A stretch of DNA of 64,000 nt. It comes from SZUA-309 sp965232595. GTDB taxonomy: Bacteria > Pseudomonadota > Gammaproteobacteria > Pseudomonadales > Azotimanducaceae. Where the stretch lies: positions 3,968,001-4,032,000 of the forward strand of contig OZ246983.1 in assembly GCA_965232595.1 (NCBI GenBank). Direction: 5' to 3'. Both the position numbers and the translations under genes were made by a program. The notes under the pieces were generated by a model. The model did no database searches. It was not told the origin of the DNA and worked only from the letters and a program-made list of their open reading frames with translations. Numbering within the stretch: the first letter of the stretch is position 1; the number at the start of each line of letters is the position of its first letter. This document shows, piece after piece, positions 62,626 to 64,000 of the stretch.

Positions 62626-63541
62626 CGCGGAGCTGGAACAGCTGCAGCCGGCGCTGGCGTCCTGCCGGGAGCGCTGGGACGGTGGTTCAGACAGCACCAG
62701 ACGATTGTTTCACGGTCGGGGGCATTGTTACCCCGGCCTGGAAGATCTGGTGGTCGATCAGTTCGGTCGGGTGCTGCTCGTCGCCTGCTTTGGCGACAAC
62801 GTGGACCGGGCCCGGCGGCTCGGCATGGCGCTTCAGGAACAGCTGGACGGGGTGACCGGGGTTGCGGTTCAGCAGCGACAGGGGCGGGGTACCTCGGCGG
62901 AAGTGCTCTGGGGAGAGGTGGCCGATGAGCTGGTGGTTGAGGAAGCGGGGCTCCGGTATCTCGTGCAACCCCTGCGTAATCAGAACGTCGGCCTGTTTCT
63001 CGATATGGCGCCGACTCGCGCCTGGCTGACTCCCGCAGCGGCAGGCAGGCGGGTGCTGAATCTGTTCTCCTTCACCTGCGCTTTCTCCGTTGCGGCCATC
63101 GACGGTGGGGCGACGCTCGTCGTCAACAACGACATGAGCAAACCCGCCCTGGACTGGGGTCGGCGCAACCACGAGCTGAATGATCACGACCTGCGCCAGG
63201 TGCGAATGCTGCCGCACAACCTGTTCAAGAGCTGGGGCAAGATCAGAGAGTATGGTCCTTACGACATCATCATCATCGACCCGCCCACCAATCAGCGCGG
63301 CAGCTTCAACGCGGAGAAGCAGTACGGGCAGATTCTGAAGCGGCTGCCGGAACTGGCTGCCCCCGGCGCGGACATCGTCGCCTGCCTGAACTCGCCGTTC
63401 CTGAATACCGACTTTCTGCCGGGCCAGATGGCCCGCTGGTGTGCCCGTGCGGCCCTGATCGAAACCCTGCCTGCGTCGGCAGACTTTCCTGAGCAGTTCC
63501 CCGATCGGGGTCTGAAGATCTACCGGTTCAGATACGCCTGA
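62618..63541 (+). CDS. class I SAM-dependent methyltransferase, RlmI/RlmK-like
   Basis: A 307-residue enzyme. It has an N-terminal RNA-binding-like part (YPGLEDLVVDQFGRVLLV), then RNQNVGLFLDMAPTRAWL, VLNLFSFTCAFSVAAIDGGA (motif I) and IIIIDPPTNQRGSF, an NPPY-like motif in which DPPT follows the RlmI/RlmK pattern. Likely a 23S rRNA cytosine or guanine methyltransferase; target unproven. Overlaps the previous gene by 8 bp. Confidence 0.85.
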   Translation: MSDAELEQLQPALASCRERWDGGSDSTRRLFHGRGHCYPGLEDLVVDQFGRVLLVACFGDNVDRARRLGMALQEQLDGVTGVAVQQRQGRGTSAEVLWGEVADELVVEEAGLRYLVQPLRNQNVGLFLDMAPTRAWLTPAAAGRRVLNLFSFTCAFSVAAIDGGATLVVNNDMSKPALDWGRRNHELNDHDLRQVRMLPHNLFKSWGKIREYGPYDIIIIDPPTNQRGSFNAEKQYGQILKRLPELAAPGADIVACLNSPFLNTDFLPGQMARWCARAALIETLPASADFPEQFPDRGLKIYRFRYA

Positions 63542-63565
63542 ACGAGCCTCCGGCTGGACGCCTGG

Positions 63566-64000
63566 TCAGCTTTGCTCCATCCGCCCCATGAGCGAAATCA
63601 TGGCCCGCCGCAGCTCCATCGAAGAGCGGTCTTTCAGCGCCGTCTTGATCTGGTGAATATGGGTGGCGTGCTCGAGCCGAACCAGGTCCGGCAGGTTGGC
63701 GTCTTCGTGTCTGCTCACCGACTCCGCCGGCGACGACAGCAGGGTGAAGGTGCGGCCGGTGAGTACGGCCTGGTCGATGGCCTCGTTGCCGATGGTGTCC
63801 TCGAAGCGCAGGTAACCTTCTTCGCCGAGCCAGAGCAGGGTGCCGAAGCAGGCCTGGTAGCGTTCGGAGTGCAGGCCGAACTCGTCGGGCTCCTCGGTCT
63901 GGTAGATGTCGTCGACGAAGATCGCGTGACGCCTGGGAAAGACGCCGTAGAGCGCAGCCAGCGTCTTCGCAGCATCCTTGAAGAAATCATCGACGTTGAT
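63566..64000 (-). CDS. conserved hypothetical protein, N-terminus outside window
   Basis: The frame is open from the right edge to a stop at 63566 (144 codons seen). The sequence includes LYGVFPRRHAIFVDDIYQ, EEPDEFGLHSERYQACFGTL, LGEEGYLRFEDTIGNEAIDQAVLTG and ends LMGRMEQS. It looks like a soluble, well-conserved gammaproteobacterial protein of unknown function. It converges on the methyltransferase gene. Confidence 0.72.
   Translation of the reverse strand: MNVDDFFKDAAKTLAALYGVFPRRHAIFVDDIYQTEEPDEFGLHSERYQACFGTLLWLGEEGYLRFEDTIGNEAIDQAVLTGRTFTLLSSPAESVSRHEDANLPDLVRLEHATHIHQIKTALKDRSSMELRRAMISLMGRMEQS

Overview
The window looks like chromosomal DNA of a GC-rich, probably marine gammaproteobacterium. 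Pointers to that group are an EF-P hydroxylase (epmC) gene, an Xni-type flap exonuclease, the sufBCDS-sufA-sufT-sufE order behind an IscR-type operator, oadGAB, TusA and CRP-type half-sites. I cannot fix the genus. No rRNA or CRISPR array is visible. There is one complete tRNA gene and one 3' tRNA fragment.
Layout. (1) 1-4667: the end of a visibly more AT-rich integrated island holding membrane proteins, a secreted non-specific nuclease and a pentapeptide-like protein. It is bounded on the right by the 3' half of a tRNA-Arg(ACG) gene that starts exactly at the anticodon loop, as expected for an integrase attachment site. (2) 4680-10943: a stressosome module (rsbS-rsbT-rsbX-histidine kinase, with a divergent PAS-PAS-STAS rsbR), a CASTOR/POLLUX-like RCK channel and a stand-alone receiver. 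(3) 11036-14571: a run of metabolic and membrane genes (APH-like kinase, M24 peptidase, fatty acid hydroxylase). (4) 14613-18704: an EamA exporter and the Na+-pumping oxaloacetate decarboxylase. (5) 18739-34313: mixed accessory genes, namely a SPOR/DUF5916 outer-membrane protein, tRNA-Arg(CCT), TIR-TPR protein, oxidoreductase, a large subtilase with an Asp-rich tail, dienelactone hydrolase and the HipBA toxin-antitoxin pair. (6) 34310-37503: secreted small proteins, a paired TIGR04283/TIGR04282 set and a PilZ protein, with CRP-like sites. (7) 37695-43530: the Suf iron-sulfur operon. (8) 44333-58064: twelve co-directional genes forming what looks like an uncharacterised envelope machine. (9) 58187-63541: TusA, a cyclotransferase, EpmC, Xni, an FAD oxidoreductase, an NAD-kinase-like protein and an RNA-methyltransferase-like protein, most of them overlapping.
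The most interesting part is region 8. An ExbB/MotA/TolQ-type proton channel is encoded with two proteins whose single N-terminal membrane helix carries an ExbD/TolR-like Asp (FLDV..CGFGA) but whose periplasmic part is a coiled coil plus a von Willebrand A domain. These are joined by a degenerate Hsp70/actin-like protein, a PEGA-repeat/SUMF1 membrane protein, a TPR membrane protein, a small exported protein, four lipoproteins and a TPR protein with a TonB-like C-terminus. The inferred role is a proton-motive-force-driven envelope device; its function is unknown to me. The second is the stressosome, where the RsbS-like protein has Ala in place of the phosphorylatable Ser and the histidine kinase seems to carry a degenerate RsbT-like domain at its N-terminus.
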